Origin: Carboxylicivirga sp964602515 | GTDB taxonomy: Bacteria > Bacteroidota > Bacteroidia > Bacteroidales > Marinilabiliaceae | Assembly (NCBI GenBank): GCA_964602515.1 | Contig: CAZRRJ010000007.1 | Span: 1-64,000, forward strand | Reading direction: 5' to 3' | Length of the DNA: 64,000 nt | Part shown: in pieces, positions 25,741-34,835 of the stretch | How positions within the stretch are numbered: position 1 is the first letter of the stretch | Layout: each line of letters begins with the position of its first letter | Notes under the pieces: model-generated | What the model saw: the letters and a program-made list of their open reading frames with translations, nothing else | Database searches by the model: none | Told to the model about the DNA's origin: nothing | Position numbers and translations under genes: made by a program

Positions 25741-25755
25741 TGTATATTATTTTTT

Positions 25756-25827
25756 AAGTATCAAGATTAAAGTATCAAGTATCAAGACAACACAAAATCT
25801 TGCGTTTTAAGCCTTGTGTCTTGCTAC
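25756..25827. repeat. TATCAAGA-type intergenic repeat between nqrA and nqrB
   Basis: AAGTATCAAG occurs at 25756 and 25770 with a partial third copy, and an inverted partner (CTTGTGTCTTGCTACT) at about 25812-25827, giving an imperfect hairpin. Related words occur at 13502-13530. It lies within the operon transcript. Confidence 0.55.
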
Positions 25828-25833
25828 TCAAAA

Positions 25834-27183
25834 TTAACTCAACTCTTTAATCATTAAATCAATACCTTTACGCAGGGTAGCTTGTAAGGGCTGCTTGGAA
25901 GTACATACAAACTCACAAAGAGCAATATCCTCTTCTGCTAACTCGTAAATACCTAATTGTTCCATTTTGTCAATATCTTCAACTAAAATGGCTCTGAATA
26001 AGAATTCAGGTAAGATATCCATTGGCAACACTTTATCGTACTGGCCTGATACAACAAAAGAACGTAATCCACCATGCATATTGGCATCTAAGCGGTATTC
26101 CTTCTTCTTACACATCCAGCTAAAGAAAGTACGGGATACACTGAATTTACCAAAACCAGGTTTTGCCCATCCCATAAACTCATAATAATCTCCTTCTGGA
26201 ATAACTGTTATCTGTGAATGGTATGAACCGATATAACCATCTTTTTCAATCTGTGTTCCGGTTAGTACGTTACCACTGATATATCTTAATGTATCGTCTT
26301 TTTTAACATTATCGGCAATTAAAGTAGAGATGCTGGCACCCAACTTTGTGCGGTAATACGCTTTTTTCTCAACTTCACTACCTGCAAGCACTACAATACG
26401 TGAAGGATCATAAATACCTTCGGTAAATAACTTACCAATTGCGATAATCTCCTGTGGCTGAGCAACCCATACTACTTCTCCTTTGTTAATTGGCATTGTA
26501 TGGTGGATCTGAACCCCCACATTACCAGCAGGGTGTGAACCTGAAAATGCATGTAGTGTAACACCTTTCAGACTCTTAAAAGCCTTTGACGCTGCTTCGT
26601 TCTGAACACCAATGTGTACATTATCGCATAGTTTCTTTATAACATCAATCCCTGCTTGCAATGCAGCTTCTTGACCAGACAGGATAAAATCCATATCGGG
26701 AGCCAATGGCGCACTATCAAAACCTGAAATAAAAAATGCTTTTGGTGCTTCATCCGCATTTGCAATGACATCATATGGACGCTTACGGATGAAAGGCCAA
26801 AGACCTGCTGCCTGCAATTTTTCTACTATTTGTTCTTTAGAAAGGTCAGCAGCATTAGCAGCCCCAAACTGCTCGCTCTCATCTGATCCATCAGACTTCA
26901 CAACTACTTCAAGGATTTTACGGCGCTCACCACGGTTAACCGCAGTCAGCTCTCCACTAACTGGAGACACAAATTTTATTTCTGGACGATATTTGTCGAA
27001 AAATAAAACCGTACCCGCTTTTACCTTGTCCCCAACCTTTAGCGCCATCTTAGGCACCACACCATGAAAATCGGTGGGCCTAATTGCAAAAAGCTCGGGT
27101 AAATCGACCTGCCCAAAAACCTTTTCGGCTTTGCCTGCAAGCTGAATATCAAGACCTTTTTTAATTTTTATTACCTCTGACAT
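25834..27183 (-). CDS. nqrA: Na+-NQR subunit A
   Basis: 449 residues, the normal length, soluble and without membrane segments. Opening IKIKKGLDIQLAGKAEKV and the segments VKAGTVLFFDKYRPEIKFVS, VQIHHTMPINKGEVVWVAQP and FSVSRTFFSWMCKKKEYRLD are NqrA hallmarks. NqrA is the cytoplasmic subunit that takes part in quinone binding. First gene of the operon nqrABCDEF; the divergent T9SS plug gene starts 151 bases away. Confidence 0.97.
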   Translation of the reverse strand: MSEVIKIKKGLDIQLAGKAEKVFGQVDLPELFAIRPTDFHGVVPKMALKVGDKVKAGTVLFFDKYRPEIKFVSPVSGELTAVNRGERRKILEVVVKSDGSDESEQFGAANAADLSKEQIVEKLQAAGLWPFIRKRPYDVIANADEAPKAFFISGFDSAPLAPDMDFILSGQEAALQAGIDVIKKLCDNVHIGVQNEAASKAFKSLKGVTLHAFSGSHPAGNVGVQIHHTMPINKGEVVWVAQPQEIIAIGKLFTEGIYDPSRIVVLAGSEVEKKAYYRTKLGASISTLIADNVKKDDTLRYISGNVLTGTQIEKDGYIGSYHSQITVIPEGDYYEFMGWAKPGFGKFSVSRTFFSWMCKKKEYRLDANMHGGLRSFVVSGQYDKVLPMDILPEFLFRAILVEDIDKMEQLGIYELAEEDIALCEFVCTSKQPLQATLRKGIDLMIKELS

Positions 27184-27214
27184 GTTTGAAAAACGGTTTT
27201 TTTATTTTTACGAG

Positions 27215-27222
27215 CAAAAGTA
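27215..27222 (-). promoter_or_regulatory. Putative nqr operon promoter (-7 box)
   Basis: TACTTTTG on the minus strand fits TAnnTTTG and lies 32 bases before the nqrA start. No TTTG is seen at the right distance upstream, so only the -7 box supports it. Confidence 0.5.
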
Positions 27223-27334
27223 GGGAAATTTATGACTAATCCATATATATTGCGTTTGCAAAAAACAGGATAATATGCACTATTTTCAAAATACCAGCAC
27301 TTTTAGAACTTTATATGAGCTAAAACACCTTTTT

Positions 27335-28624
27335 ATGGTATCAAAAAAAGGTACGGTCAAAACCGGAATATTCCTCTTACTTGCCTGCTTCTCCAATCTT
27401 AATCTTTATGCTGATAACCCGGTTAAAACAGCTACTCATATACATACTGCTCAATTGTATAAAAAAGGATGGCATATGTCTTACCCGGTTATCAACCTCA
27501 ACCCCCAAGAACAACTCACCCTTGAGTTTGATGATTTTGCATATGAGTCAAAAAATTATCAATATAGTATAATACATTGCACATCGAACTGGGAAGAATC
27601 AAACCTGATGCAAACTGAATATGTTGATGGCTTTATGCCTAATGCTATTTTAGATTATCAATACTCATTTAATACCACATTTGATTACATCCATTACACT
27701 CTTGACTTTCCTAATGAAGAAATTAAGCTCAAATTATCCGGTAATTATATTATTAAGGTGTTTGAATTGGGTAATGAAGATAATCCGGTACTGGTTCGCC
27801 CATTCTGTGTTGCCGAATCTCTGATCAGTATATCTCCCAGAATAAAATACACCTCAAACTCTAATTTCAGAGCATCAATGCAAGAGCTTAATTTTACGAT
27901 TATGCATCCTAATTTCAGAATTAATAACCCAAGGGAGGAACTAAAAGTTGTGCTTCAGCAAAACGGACGCTGGGATAACCAAATTGATGATTTAAAGCCT
28001 CTTTTTATACGCAACCAGGAGCTCGACTATTCTTACAACAGGGAAAATTTATTTGATGGCGGAAACGAATACCGATGGCTTGATATAAGAAGCATTCGCT
28101 TTTCACCAGAACATGTTGACCACATCACCTTTTTTGATCCTCATTATCATTTTACACTTTTCCCTGATAAATTGCTTAATCAGAAGCCTTATTTCTATCA
28201 TGAAGATTTTAATGGCAGATATTATATCGAGGTTAAGGAAAATCGTGATCCTGTGATAGAAGCCGACTATGTATATGTTCATTTTAAATTGCCGGTTGAT
28301 GCACCCTATATTGATGGCGACGTTTATGTAACAGGTGGTTTATCTGACTGGCAACTAAAGCAAAGTAATAAAATGGAATATAATTTCAACAGTAAAATGT
28401 ACGAGTTAACCCTTTTATTAAAACAAGGCTTTTACAATTACCAATATCATTTTCTTGAAAATACTTATACAAAAGCAGAGGTTGAGCGATTTGAAGGCAA
28501 TTTTGGACAAACGGAAAATGACTATATCATTTATGTTTACTACTGTGGCATTGGTGATAATTATGAGCGTTTGATTGGTGTTAACATCACTAATTCTTTA
28601 AAACATACGCTTAAAGGAAGGTAA
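27335..28624 (+). CDS. Type IX secretion system plug protein (DUF5103)
   Basis: The start at 27335 begins a signal peptide (MVSKKGTVKTGIFLLLACFS) and is preferred to one 20 codons upstream; the product has 429 residues. It shows the DUF5103 series: YSIIHCTSNWEESNL, YVDGFMPNAILDYQYSFNTT, IKLKLSGNYIIKVFELG, LQQNGRWDNQIDDL, LFDGGNEYRWLDIRS, VYVTGGLSDWQLK, LLKQGFYNYQYHFLE and FEGNFGQTENDYIIYVYY. A protein of this family closes the periplasmic side of the SprA translocon in Flavobacterium johnsoniae. This gene supports a working T9SS, which the large adhesin at 38422-57780 would need. Confidence 0.88.
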   Translation: MVSKKGTVKTGIFLLLACFSNLNLYADNPVKTATHIHTAQLYKKGWHMSYPVINLNPQEQLTLEFDDFAYESKNYQYSIIHCTSNWEESNLMQTEYVDGFMPNAILDYQYSFNTTFDYIHYTLDFPNEEIKLKLSGNYIIKVFELGNEDNPVLVRPFCVAESLISISPRIKYTSNSNFRASMQELNFTIMHPNFRINNPREELKVVLQQNGRWDNQIDDLKPLFIRNQELDYSYNRENLFDGGNEYRWLDIRSIRFSPEHVDHITFFDPHYHFTLFPDKLLNQKPYFYHEDFNGRYYIEVKENRDPVIEADYVYVHFKLPVDAPYIDGDVYVTGGLSDWQLKQSNKMEYNFNSKMYELTLLLKQGFYNYQYHFLENTYTKAEVERFEGNFGQTENDYIIYVYYCGIGDNYERLIGVNITNSLKHTLKGR

Positions 28625-29153
28625 TTCGTTTCTACAAGCTTACGCCAATTGCTGTGTCATACTTAACTTTAATATAGCATTTACACGGTAAACTCACATT
28701 GTTAAAACTATCCAAGCTCGAAAACAAAAGCTTTTTTTACCAGATGTTTGGTTGAGTTCGCAAGTACAAATTAAAATATTGATTCTATTATTGGATCAAT
28801 TTCTGGTAATTTTTAATGCCTACTCAGTACAAAAAACTGAAATCTATAAACTTAATTTACAGGACATTATTCCGTAAATCAATTGTTACTTTTTCAAAAG
28901 TATCTCTAAAAAACAACTGTTTTCCCTTTCGCTTATGAGTCATAGCACTTTCCCTGGTAAATTATAAGTTTCAATAAATAAATCTTGATAAATATTATCA
29001 TAAATCAATTCAAATCCTGACATATTTCATATCCTTCGGCTTTTTTATTTCATAGATTTGTTTGGATTCATTTTAATTTCTCATAACAGGAAGTTGAATC
29101 CTGTTTAATAATTGTCATAAATTGACAAGGTAATACCAAAAAAGATTAAGTCT
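28625..29153 (+). promoter_or_regulatory. Upstream region of the P5C dehydrogenase gene
   Basis: 529 bases without a coding pattern. TAGATTTG at 29053-29060 is a possible -7 box, without a clear -33 box. A perfect inverted repeat TTGTCATAAATTGACAA lies at 29112-29128, 25 bases before the start codon and downstream of that box, in the right place for an operator that blocks transcription. Confidence 0.5.
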
Positions 29154-30782
29154 ATGCCAAAAGGAATTTTCCAAGTACCACCGGCTGTTAATGAGCCAAT
29201 TAAAAGCTATGCCCCAGGAACACCTGAGCGCGCTGAGCTTAAGAAAATGTTAGATGAGTTGCGTTCTCAAGAGTTAGACATTCCAATGTTTATTGGAGGT
29301 GAAGAAATCAGAACGGGTAATAAGCATCGTATTCACCCACCACACGAAATTAAGCATACCCTTGGCTATTACCACCAGGGCGACGAAAGCCATGTTCATA
29401 TGGCTATTGATGCTGCTTTAAAAGCACGTAAGCAATGGGTTAACCTTAGCTGGGAACATCGTGCTGCCATCTTTTTAAAAGCTGCTGATTTACTGGCCGG
29501 CCCATATCGTCAGTTAATTAATGCTGCTACTATGTTGGGACAGTCTAAAAATGCGTTCCAGGCAGAAATTGATTCTGCTTGTGAGCTGGCTGATTTCTTT
29601 CGTTTTAACGTGCAGTACATGACCGAGATTTATGCTGATCAACCAAATTCTGCACCCGGTATTTGGGATCGTGTTGAATACCGCCCATTGGAAGGTTTTG
29701 TTTTTGCATTAACGCCATTTAACTTTACATCTATTGCAGGTAACTTACAAACGGCTCCTGCAATGATGGGTAATGTTACGGTTTGGAAACCATCAAAAAC
29801 TGCTGTTTACTCAGCTTATTTCTTAATGAAGCTATTTAAGGAGGCGGGTGTACCTGATGGGGTTATTAACCTGGTATACGCATCTGGCCCGGTTGCTGCT
29901 AAAGAAATTTTCTCTCATCCTGATTTTGCAGGATTCCACTTTACTGGTTCTACAGGTGTATTCCAAAGCACATGGAAGGCTATTGGTGATAATATAGAAA
30001 AGTATAAAACTTATCCTCGTATTGTTGGTGAGACAGGTGGTAAAGACTACATTTTAGCTCACAAATCATGTGATGCCAAAGGCGTGGCTACAGCAATTGT
30101 TCGTGGTGCTTTTGAATACCAGGGACAAAAATGTTCTGCTGCCTCACGGGCATATATGCCGGCTGGTCGATGGGATGAAATCCGCGGCTATGTAGAAGAG
30201 CAGATGAAAGAAGTTAAGATGGGACCGCCGGAAGATTTCAGTAATTTTGTAAATGCTGTTATTGATGAAACTTCATTTGATATTTTAGCCGGTGCCATTG
30301 ACGAAGCTAAAGCCAGCAATGAAGCTGAAGTAATTATTGGTGGTGGTCATGATAAATCGGTTGGTTATTTTATTGAGCCTACCATTATTTTAACAACCAA
30401 CCCCAAATACCGGACAATGGAAGAAGAGTTGTTTGGCCCTGTTTTAACTATTTATGTGTATGATGATAATAAGTTTGAAGAAACAATGGATATTCTTGAC
30501 TCTACATCTATTTATGCATTAACAGGATGTATTTTTGCACAAGATCGTTACATTGTTGAGAAGGCTACCAAACGGTTGGTTGATACTGCTGGTAACTTTT
30601 ATATCAATGATAAACCAACAGGTGCTGTTGTAGGCCAACAACCATTTGGCGGTTCCCGTGGCTCAGGCACTAACGATAAAGCTGGATCGGCCATTAATTT
30701 AATGCGTTGGGTTAGTCCTCGTACCATCAAGGAAAATTTTGTACCACCTCATGATTTTAAATACCCGTTCTTAGGTGAATAA
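29154..30782 (+). CDS. pruA: L-glutamate gamma-semialdehyde (1-pyrroline-5-carboxylate) dehydrogenase
   Basis: 542 residues, typical for the stand-alone enzyme of proline breakdown. Aldehyde dehydrogenase fold with FALTPFNFTSIAGNLQTAPA (NAD binding), FTGSTGVF, the general base Glu293 in GETGGKDYILAH, and the nucleophile Cys327 in EYQGQKCSAASRAY. The C-terminal QQPFGGSRGSGTNDKAGS is characteristic of this subfamily. It oxidises P5C/glutamate semialdehyde to glutamate with NAD+. No proline dehydrogenase is in the window. Monocistronic, with its own terminator and a palindrome before the start. Confidence 0.95.
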   Translation: MPKGIFQVPPAVNEPIKSYAPGTPERAELKKMLDELRSQELDIPMFIGGEEIRTGNKHRIHPPHEIKHTLGYYHQGDESHVHMAIDAALKARKQWVNLSWEHRAAIFLKAADLLAGPYRQLINAATMLGQSKNAFQAEIDSACELADFFRFNVQYMTEIYADQPNSAPGIWDRVEYRPLEGFVFALTPFNFTSIAGNLQTAPAMMGNVTVWKPSKTAVYSAYFLMKLFKEAGVPDGVINLVYASGPVAAKEIFSHPDFAGFHFTGSTGVFQSTWKAIGDNIEKYKTYPRIVGETGGKDYILAHKSCDAKGVATAIVRGAFEYQGQKCSAASRAYMPAGRWDEIRGYVEEQMKEVKMGPPEDFSNFVNAVIDETSFDILAGAIDEAKASNEAEVIIGGGHDKSVGYFIEPTIILTTNPKYRTMEEELFGPVLTIYVYDDNKFEETMDILDSTSIYALTGCIFAQDRYIVEKATKRLVDTAGNFYINDKPTGAVVGQQPFGGSRGSGTNDKAGSAINLMRWVSPRTIKENFVPPHDFKYPFLGE

Positions 30783-30789
30783 CAATAGT

Positions 30790-30815
30790 AAAAGGCTCCT
30801 TCAGGGAGCCTTTTT
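30790..30815 (+). terminator. Terminator of the P5C dehydrogenase gene
   Basis: Stem AAAAGGCTCC/GGGAGCCTTTT around TTCA, then T residues, 8 bases after the stop. Confidence 0.9.
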
Positions 30816-30841
30816 ACTTTATTTTGGATACCACTCCGTTG

Positions 30842-31000
30842 CTATTCAGCAATCGTTTTCTCTTTGCCTTTTTCTACAACATATGTTTTAGATGAGCTTT
30901 CAATAGCTCTCATAGCAATGTCTTTTACGCTACTTTCTGCTGTAATTGTTTTTTGCGATAATAGTTCTAATAAGTGTTGCCATTGAAATATTGATAACTT
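30842..31000 (-). pseudogene. Orphan C-terminal fragment of unknown gene
   Basis: On the minus strand a 52-codon frame without a start ends at TAG 30842-30844. The peptide (LLELLSQKTITAESSVKDIA, then MRAIESSSKTYVVEKGKEKT) has protein-like amphipathic composition. A stop lies directly upstream. It looks like the tail of a lost gene next to the repeat-bounded patch that starts at 31065; no family was recognised. Confidence 0.35.
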
Positions 31001-31064
31001 TTATCGTTCCTCCTAAAGTTATCAACATTCCAACAGCACATAATTATCATCAAAGTTGTAATTG

Positions 31065-31086
31065 ACACAGTTTATTGAATACTCCC
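31065..31086. repeat. 22-bp direct repeat, left copy
   Basis: Identical over 22 bases to 33999-34020 in the same orientation; core TTTATTGAATACTCCC. The pair brackets the metalloprotease and lipoprotein genes. Confidence 0.7.
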
Positions 31087-31128
31087 CACCCGACCAAAAT
31101 TTAAGTGCTCTGCCCGGGTGCTAATAGC

Positions 31129-31527
31129 TTATTCTGTTATGGTATAAGTGTATTCATAATGATAGTCACCTAAATCCTTTATATTATAAGTTTGTTCTGA
31201 GAATGGGTTTCTCTTGTTAATAGGATTCAGCTCGTAATAATATGTAATAGTCTTTTTGCTGTTGAATGTTATTTGTACAGAATCTGACAAAAAGGGAAAA
31301 GGGTCAACGCCTCCAATATCTCCACGTATTTCTTTATGTTTCCCTCCATTTAATAATTTAATATTTAGTACATCAATTCCATGAACCCCATGATTACCAT
31401 AAACAATATAGTTAACTGTGTGATAGCTATCGTTAACGATAACAGTTTCTGCTATAGATTCCGTTTCCCGGGTTATACAGGAGACCAACACTTGAGTAAC
31501 AACCAAAAATAAAACCGTTTTTTTCAT
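31129..31527 (-). CDS. Small lipoprotein of unknown function
   Basis: The start at 31527 is chosen because it overlaps the preceding stop as TAATG; the track-like start two codons earlier is less likely. The 132-residue protein opens with a lipoprotein signal (MKKTVLFLVVTQVLVSC; lipid on Cys17). The rest is beta-rich (YHTVNYIVYGNHGV, VQITFNSKKTITYYYELN, YHYEYTYTITE), and may be one Ig-like or lipocalin-like domain. It is translationally coupled to the broken metalloprotease gene upstream, so the two probably worked together. No family was recognised. Confidence 0.7.
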   Translation of the reverse strand: MKKTVLFLVVTQVLVSCITRETESIAETVIVNDSYHTVNYIVYGNHGVHGIDVLNIKLLNGGKHKEIRGDIGGVDPFPFLSDSVQITFNSKKTITYYYELNPINKRNPFSEQTYNIKDLGDYHYEYTYTITE

Positions 31528-33070
31528 TACCATACCTCCTCATATTTATTAAATAATTCATTTATCTGACTATCCGTTACCCTGTAGGGTTTATTTGCTT
31601 TTAAATTACGCTTTAAGCTGATTAAACCATAAGATTTAGCAACTATTGATGATAATCTGCCCATTGAGTAACCCGTTACATTATCGTTAGGGTACTTTTT
31701 ACCTCCTTTATTGTTTTTACTTTGATTGTAGTTATCATTTAAATCTATAAATAAAGAAGAGTATTCCTTTTCTCCTCCGTGATATGGCCAGTTTTGTTTG
31801 TTAAATCTAGTGACGAGATCATTATTGTATACTAAACCAAGTTCATTATACGTCTGGTGCGTCAATGCCCACTCAACTGCATCAGCCCAGCTTTCGTAAA
31901 TAATTTTAGAAACCTGCCAGTATTTAATATTTCCCATACTTACACAATGGGAAGCATGTCCCAGCTCATGGGCTGTTGTACCAAATATTTTGTTGGTTTC
32001 TTTATAAGCCCCATCCTTGGAATCGTAGCCAAAAATACGAATATCGGGCAGTATTGAACCGCCCAGGTCACCCCAAAAGTCACCTGTTCCCCTTTTGCTG
32101 TAATAGCATATTTTCCAGCTTCCGCCGGGCTTTTATAAGGGCGCTTTATACCAAGGTTATAGCCATAAAAATGGCGATAGGCTGCCCGGTGTATAGAGGC
32201 GTAATGCAGCGATTTACCTCCCCATTTTATGCTGTAATTGGCATCGCGCCTAAAGCGCCCGTTACAGCTAAAGTTACCTTTGGAGTCGGTATAGCCCCTG
32301 CGCACGGTAAACCACCTGCGGGCTCTTACATATGCGCCTTTTAAGGGGATATAGCCCTTTTTTATATGGTCATATACCTTAATATTGCCGGCAGGCCGCC
32401 ATTTCTATTTCCGGCTAAACCATCCTTTTAGCTGAATTTCATCCAGTTCTTCTTCCTTTAGGTTATTGCTTATTTCAAGGGCTTTGTCTTCCAGGGCTAC
32501 CCATATGGTATAGGAGGTGCTGGTATTTTTTAATGTCAGCTCTTCTTCGTTATCATCTTCTTCCAGCATAAAGAGTTCAGCCAATACCTCGTGCCTTACT
32601 TCGGGAAGTTTATAATCAACAGTAACAGCGGTGTACTGGTAGGTTATTGATGTATCGGGTAATGAAGGATCATGATAAGCAGTACCCAGTTGTTCAATCT
32701 CAAAGTCAAGGGGGTAATCAAAAAGCTCCAGCAGGCTGTCCTGTTTTAGTATGCCCAGCTCCTTATCGCTTTGGGGTAAAAAGCGCACATACAGGTGTGT
32801 TGCTTTCACTTCAATATTATCCAGTTCAGCGGCGGAGGACTTTAATTGCGGTTCTTCTTTCAGTTCGTTAAGGGCTTTACGCATGTTCTCAACCGTATAG
32901 GGATTTTCCAGGCGTTCGCCTAAAATGGTTTTATCCCCGGCAGCCTGTTCTGTTGTATTGGCAAGGGTTTCTCCAAGGTCTGCTTTAATTTCAGAAATGG
33001 TGTCTTTACACCCCAAAAACAACATTCCGCCAAAAAATATGGCCAGAATGTAACTTTTTTTGTATTTCAT
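31527..33070 (-). pseudogene. Zinc-metalloprotease lipoprotein gene broken by TAG and a frameshift
   Basis: Three pieces of one gene. (1) 33070-32405, 221 residues: lipoprotein signal (MKYKKSYILAIFFGGMLFLG, Cys21), then ATHLYVRFLPQSDKELGIL and LFDYPLDFEIEQLG. (2) After TAG at 32405-32407 the same frame stays open: KWRPAGNIKVYDH, KGAYVRARRWFTVRRGYTDS, CNGRFRRDANYSIKWGG, a carboxypeptidase-regulatory-like domain. (3) At the AAAAGGGG run (32089-32096) the frame changes by one base; the new frame reads GTGDFWGDLGGSILPDIRIF and TTAHELGHASHC, with the zincin HExxH at 31947-31970, then ends at 31527. Joined, it is about 514 residues and resembles Bacteroidota lipoproteins with this domain order. Both lesions must be real for it to be dead. 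Confidence 0.8.
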
Positions 33071-34125
33071 AGTCTTTCAAACTGTGTAGTTATTTAGGTG
33101 TAGCTATTTAACTGCTGATTTAAACTAAGTTTAGCCGTTTTATTTCAGGTAACAGTTTTTAATTTAAAGCTTTATTAGCTTGTTTGTTATACGGGTTGAT
33201 GCCACTTATTATTAATTAAGCTATTTAGTAACGAGGTATGTACTAAGGATAGCATTAGTTAATATGTGGTATTGGTTTAATGGTTTATCTTATCGCAATA
33301 GTATCCTTTATACCGTTTTTTTTGCTTATTTGTACAGCTTTCAATATACTATAACCTCTATTGTATTGTGGTTATATCTAACTATTAAGCAACCTTATAA
33401 TTATAAAAATAATATAAATATTCAATTAAAGAAGCATACCGTAAGGTTATTTTATGATTATTTATATATTGCAATATATTGATTTGTTTTACATTTAATA
33501 CATGTCATTAAAACAGGAAGCCCAATTTTCTTCCTCAAAAGTTAAACATTCTTCCTATTCAGCTGGCTTATTATCATATAAGCTGCATTATTGATCTTTT
33601 TAAAGTTGGACATCATCTTATTTTGGATCAGGCTTTATCTTTTTTACTCCATTTATGATCCTGAAGAGGCACTCTTTTCAGCCAAAAAGAGTCGGCCTTG
33701 TCAGTTTTTACTTTAAACTTCTGCCATTTTGCTTTAAGGTTGAGTTAACTGTAGCTTGCTGTTGAGTAAAAAAAGGCTTGTTTTAGTCCATTGCATCAAA
33801 GCTGATTCTTTTTGGGTATTTATTGACTTAATTAAAAAGTAAAAGCTGAGCTTTTGTATACTAGGCTTTGACTCAAATAAAATATTACATGGACACAATA
33901 AGCTTACTCCTTGTTAATTTTTGAATATTGAGTAATGCTTTTTGCTCCAAAGTCGGGGCTTAGAGGAAGAAATCATCTTATCAAGAAATTTGACAGTAAC
34001 ACAGTTTATTGAATACTCCCGACTCTTTACTCAACACAAGTGGAGTAATAAAGTTCTTTTTTTAAACTTACTGCACAACGCAAATGATAAACACTCATCA
34101 TCATTAATGTTTGGCTTCAAATGGC
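33071..34125. other. AT-rich 1-kb gap with decayed sequence
   Basis: No gene is supported. Short AT-rich frames at 33264-33482 and 33942-34130 lack protein-like composition or a plausible start. An inverted repeat of GAGGC..CTCTTTT and AAAAAGAG..GGCC lies near 33664-33700. The right copy of the 22-bp direct repeat is at 33999-34020. Confidence 0.45.
33999..34020. repeat. 22-bp direct repeat, right copy
   Basis: Identical to 31065-31086, same orientation, 2.9 kb apart. The flanks differ, so the match has sharp ends. Confidence 0.7.
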
Positions 34126-34153
34126 TTTGATTTATCTGAAACTATTATCTTTG
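34126..34153 (+). promoter_or_regulatory. Promoter of the DivIC-like gene
   Basis: TTTG (34126-34129), 16 bases, TATCTTTG (34146-34153). The spacer is a little shorter than usual. The start codon follows 14 bases later. Confidence 0.65.
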
Positions 34154-34167
34154 CGTAAACTCACGTT

Positions 34168-34473
34168 ATGAACTGGTCTACTTTCAGAAAATACATTAAG
34201 CCTATAATCGGTAACAAGTTTTTTTTGGCTACCGTTATTTTTATTGTGTGGATTGGCATTTTTGACCAAAACAGTTTAATTGATCGTTACAGGTTAGCTA
34301 CCCGCATTAATCAACTGGAGAAGCAAAAGGAGCACTACATTGAGGAAATTGAGCAAAACAACCGAAAAATGGATGAGCTGCAGAGTAATAGTGAAAACCT
34401 TGAGAAGTTTGCCCGTGAGGAGTATTTAATGAAAAAGGCTGACGAGGTTATTTTTGTTGTAGAGGAGGAGTAA
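34168..34473 (+). CDS. DivIC/FtsB-like septum formation protein
   Basis: 101 residues with a short cytoplasmic start, one membrane helix (FFLATVIFIVWIGIF, about residues 18-32), a coiled coil (RINQLEKQKEHYIEEIEQNN, about 46-78) and the ending EKFAREEYLMKKADEVIFVV, which is the DivIC/FtsB signature. The protein works in the FtsB-FtsL-FtsQ subcomplex that activates septal wall synthesis. It has its own promoter and is followed after 37 bases by a small membrane-protein gene. Confidence 0.9.
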   Translation: MNWSTFRKYIKPIIGNKFFLATVIFIVWIGIFDQNSLIDRYRLATRINQLEKQKEHYIEEIEQNNRKMDELQSNSENLEKFAREEYLMKKADEVIFVVEEE

Positions 34474-34510
34474 ACATTATAATTGGCAAACGAAAAATCA
34501 ACAATCAGGG

Positions 34511-34834
34511 ATGAATATTTATAAGCTGTTTAGTGTCATTTATTATATTGGCATGGCATTAATTTTTGTAGGTGTATTAATGCATATTAGTGAGCTTGAG
34601 TATGGTATATGGTGTTTTACATGTGGTGCTATTATAATGGTTGGTATCCGGCTTTATAACCGGCTTATTGGTAAGCCTGAAAACCGGCGTATTTTTTCCA
34701 TTTTATTATACAGTTCTTTATTCTTATTGCCAGCTACTTGGGCAATGTATACACACAGATCTTACTGGGTTATCTTTTTACTTTTAACTGCTGCCTTGGA
34801 TTCATATGCGAGTTTCAGGCGGATTAAAAAGTAG
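34511..34834 (+). CDS. Small membrane protein of unknown function
   Basis: 107 residues with four predicted helices in two hairpins: IYYIGMALIFVGVLMHIS, IWCFTCGAIIMVGIRLY, IFSILLYSSLFLLPATWAMY and YWVIFLLLTAALDSYASF. No catalytic motif is visible. It lies 37 bases after the DivIC-like gene and is probably cotranscribed. It ends 1 base before the stop of the convergent glycosyltransferase gene, and no terminator hairpin lies between them. Confidence 0.7.
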   Translation: MNIYKLFSVIYYIGMALIFVGVLMHISELEYGIWCFTCGAIIMVGIRLYNRLIGKPENRRIFSILLYSSLFLLPATWAMYTHRSYWVIFLLLTAALDSYASFRRIKK

Positions 34835-34835
34835 C

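Noticed and set aside
24583..27183. Rnf complex rather than Nqr
   Set aside because: NqrA and NqrF types, the ferredoxin-domain layout and the order A-B-C-D-E-F are those of Nqr, not Rnf.
31976..32344. 122-codon plus-strand frame
   Set aside because: Antisense to the broken metalloprotease gene, whose frames carry the HELGH and regulatory-like domain.
33264..33482. 72-codon AT-rich frame
   Set aside because: Dominated by Tyr, Ile, Leu and Asn as expected from AT-rich DNA; no start context or partner.
33942..34130. 62-codon frame over the right 22-bp repeat
   Set aside because: It starts before the direct repeat and runs through it into the divIC promoter; composition is not protein-like.
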